Assembly: GCA_038751365.1 (NCBI GenBank)
Contig: JBCDGH010000047.1
Location: 1 to 5,837 of the forward strand
Length of the DNA: 5,837 bases
Direction of reading: 5' to 3'
DNA from: JBCDGH01 sp038751365
Lineage (GTDB): Bacteria; Patescibacteriota; JACMRA01
Shown one piece after another: positions 5,691 to 5,837 of this stretch (its first letter is position 1; each line of letters starts with the position of its first letter). The position numbers and the translations under genes are program-made. The notes under the pieces were generated by a model, which had not been told where the DNA came from, ran no database searches, and saw only the letters and a list, made by a program, of their open reading frames with translations.

Positions 5691-5709
5691 AACTAAACAA
5701 TGTACTTAC
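5691..5709 (-). promoter_or_regulatory. Candidate shared operator upstream of umuD
   Basis: The minus strand reads GTAAGTACATTGTTTAGTT, a 15 of 19 match to the sequence abutting the umuC start, with only transitions between them. The outer bases also form ACAA-N9-TTGT (5713-5697), a weak dyad. It would lie in the leader, downstream of the proposed umuD promoter. The two copies are in opposite orientation relative to their genes, which is acceptable only if the bound site is functionally symmetric. Confidence 0.35.
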
Positions 5710-5724
5710 TTGTATAGACTTATA

Positions 5725-5753
5725 CTTAAATCACACATAACCACATATGTCAA
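5725..5753 (-). promoter_or_regulatory. Candidate umuD promoter
   Basis: On the minus strand a perfect TTGACA at 5753-5748 is followed after 17 bases by TTTAAG at 5730-5725 (4 of 6). The predicted transcript start near 5718 gives a leader of about 30 bases carrying the candidate operator. Its -35 is back-to-back with that of a divergent promoter, making the inverted repeat GTCAAA (5749-5754) and TTTGAC (5763-5768). Confidence 0.45.
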
Positions 5754-5763
5754 AAGATATAGT

Positions 5764-5792
5764 TTGACCTATTACAATAGTTATGCTATACT
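5764..5792 (+). promoter_or_regulatory. Strong divergent promoter leaving the right edge
   Basis: TTGACC (5 of 6) at 5764-5769 and TATACT (5 of 6) at 5787-5792 are separated by 17 bases, with TGC before the -10. This is the best promoter in the window. It drives a gene beyond the right edge, transcribed away from umuD, whose identity cannot be seen. Confidence 0.62.
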
Positions 5793-5802
5793 ACTGTCAG
5801 CT

Positions 5803-5823
5803 TAGAAATTAACACAATTTCTA
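5803..5823. repeat. Perfect inverted repeat at the divergent transcript start
   Basis: TAGAAATT (5803-5810) and AATTTCTA (5816-5823) form a perfect 8-bp dyad around AACAC. It lies just downstream of the predicted start (about 5799) of the rightward transcript. It could be a repressor operator or a leader hairpin. No T run follows it inside the window, so it is not an obvious terminator. Confidence 0.5.
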
Positions 5824-5837
5824 GCTAGGTTAAAATA

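Noticed and set aside
1..5837. CRISPR array, tRNA, insertion sequence, HIP1 sites
   Set aside because: No regularly spaced repeats, cloverleaf, transposase or GCGATCGC octamer was found on reading through the window.

Overview
The window looks like an AT-rich bacterial accessory region, most likely cyanobacterial. The clue is the UmuC protein: its little-finger and C-terminal wording (for example LQLPIQTNYTPEL, KAGVMVMNL and a QxSLF clamp motif) reads like cyanobacterial UmuC. No HIP1 octamer (GCGATCGC) is present, and most open reading frames are unfamiliar, so a plasmid or genomic island is plausible but not shown.

Layout from left to right. The tail of an unknown gene (1-159) and an unknown 343-residue gene (176-1207) run on the plus strand, 16 bases apart, probably in one operon. 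They meet head-on with umuC (1213-2718, minus), a Y-family translesion polymerase subunit with all catalytic residues and an unusual Asn/Ser/Gln-rich insertion of about 65-70 residues. Everything else that codes lies on the minus strand: a 258-residue unknown with one FG-GAP-like calcium loop (2832-3608), a 92-residue unknown starting at TTG (3918-4196), a 155-residue small basic secreted protein (4422-4889), and umuD (5265-5687). UmuD keeps the cleavage site and the Ser60/Lys97 dyad at exactly the E. coli numbering.

The key observation is the arrangement. umuD and umuC are normally adjacent or overlapping. Here they are about 2.5 kb apart in the same orientation, and the three genes between them are separate transcription units, each closed by its own minus-strand intrinsic terminator (near 2757-2794, 3811-3843 and 4326-4354). 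Co-transcription of umuD and umuC is therefore unlikely. Coordination may come instead from a near-identical sequence box just upstream of both start codons (GTAAGTACRTTGYTTRRTT), a candidate SOS operator.

A second recurring signal is an extended -10 element, TATGCTAT, found at four places with a 17-base spacer to a -35-like hexamer. It precedes the 92-residue and 155-residue genes, a possible plus-strand small RNA that ends at a strong terminator beside the 3' end of umuD, and a promoter firing out of the right edge. The right edge is a divergent promoter region between umuD and an unseen gene, with a perfect inverted repeat near that gene's predicted transcript start.
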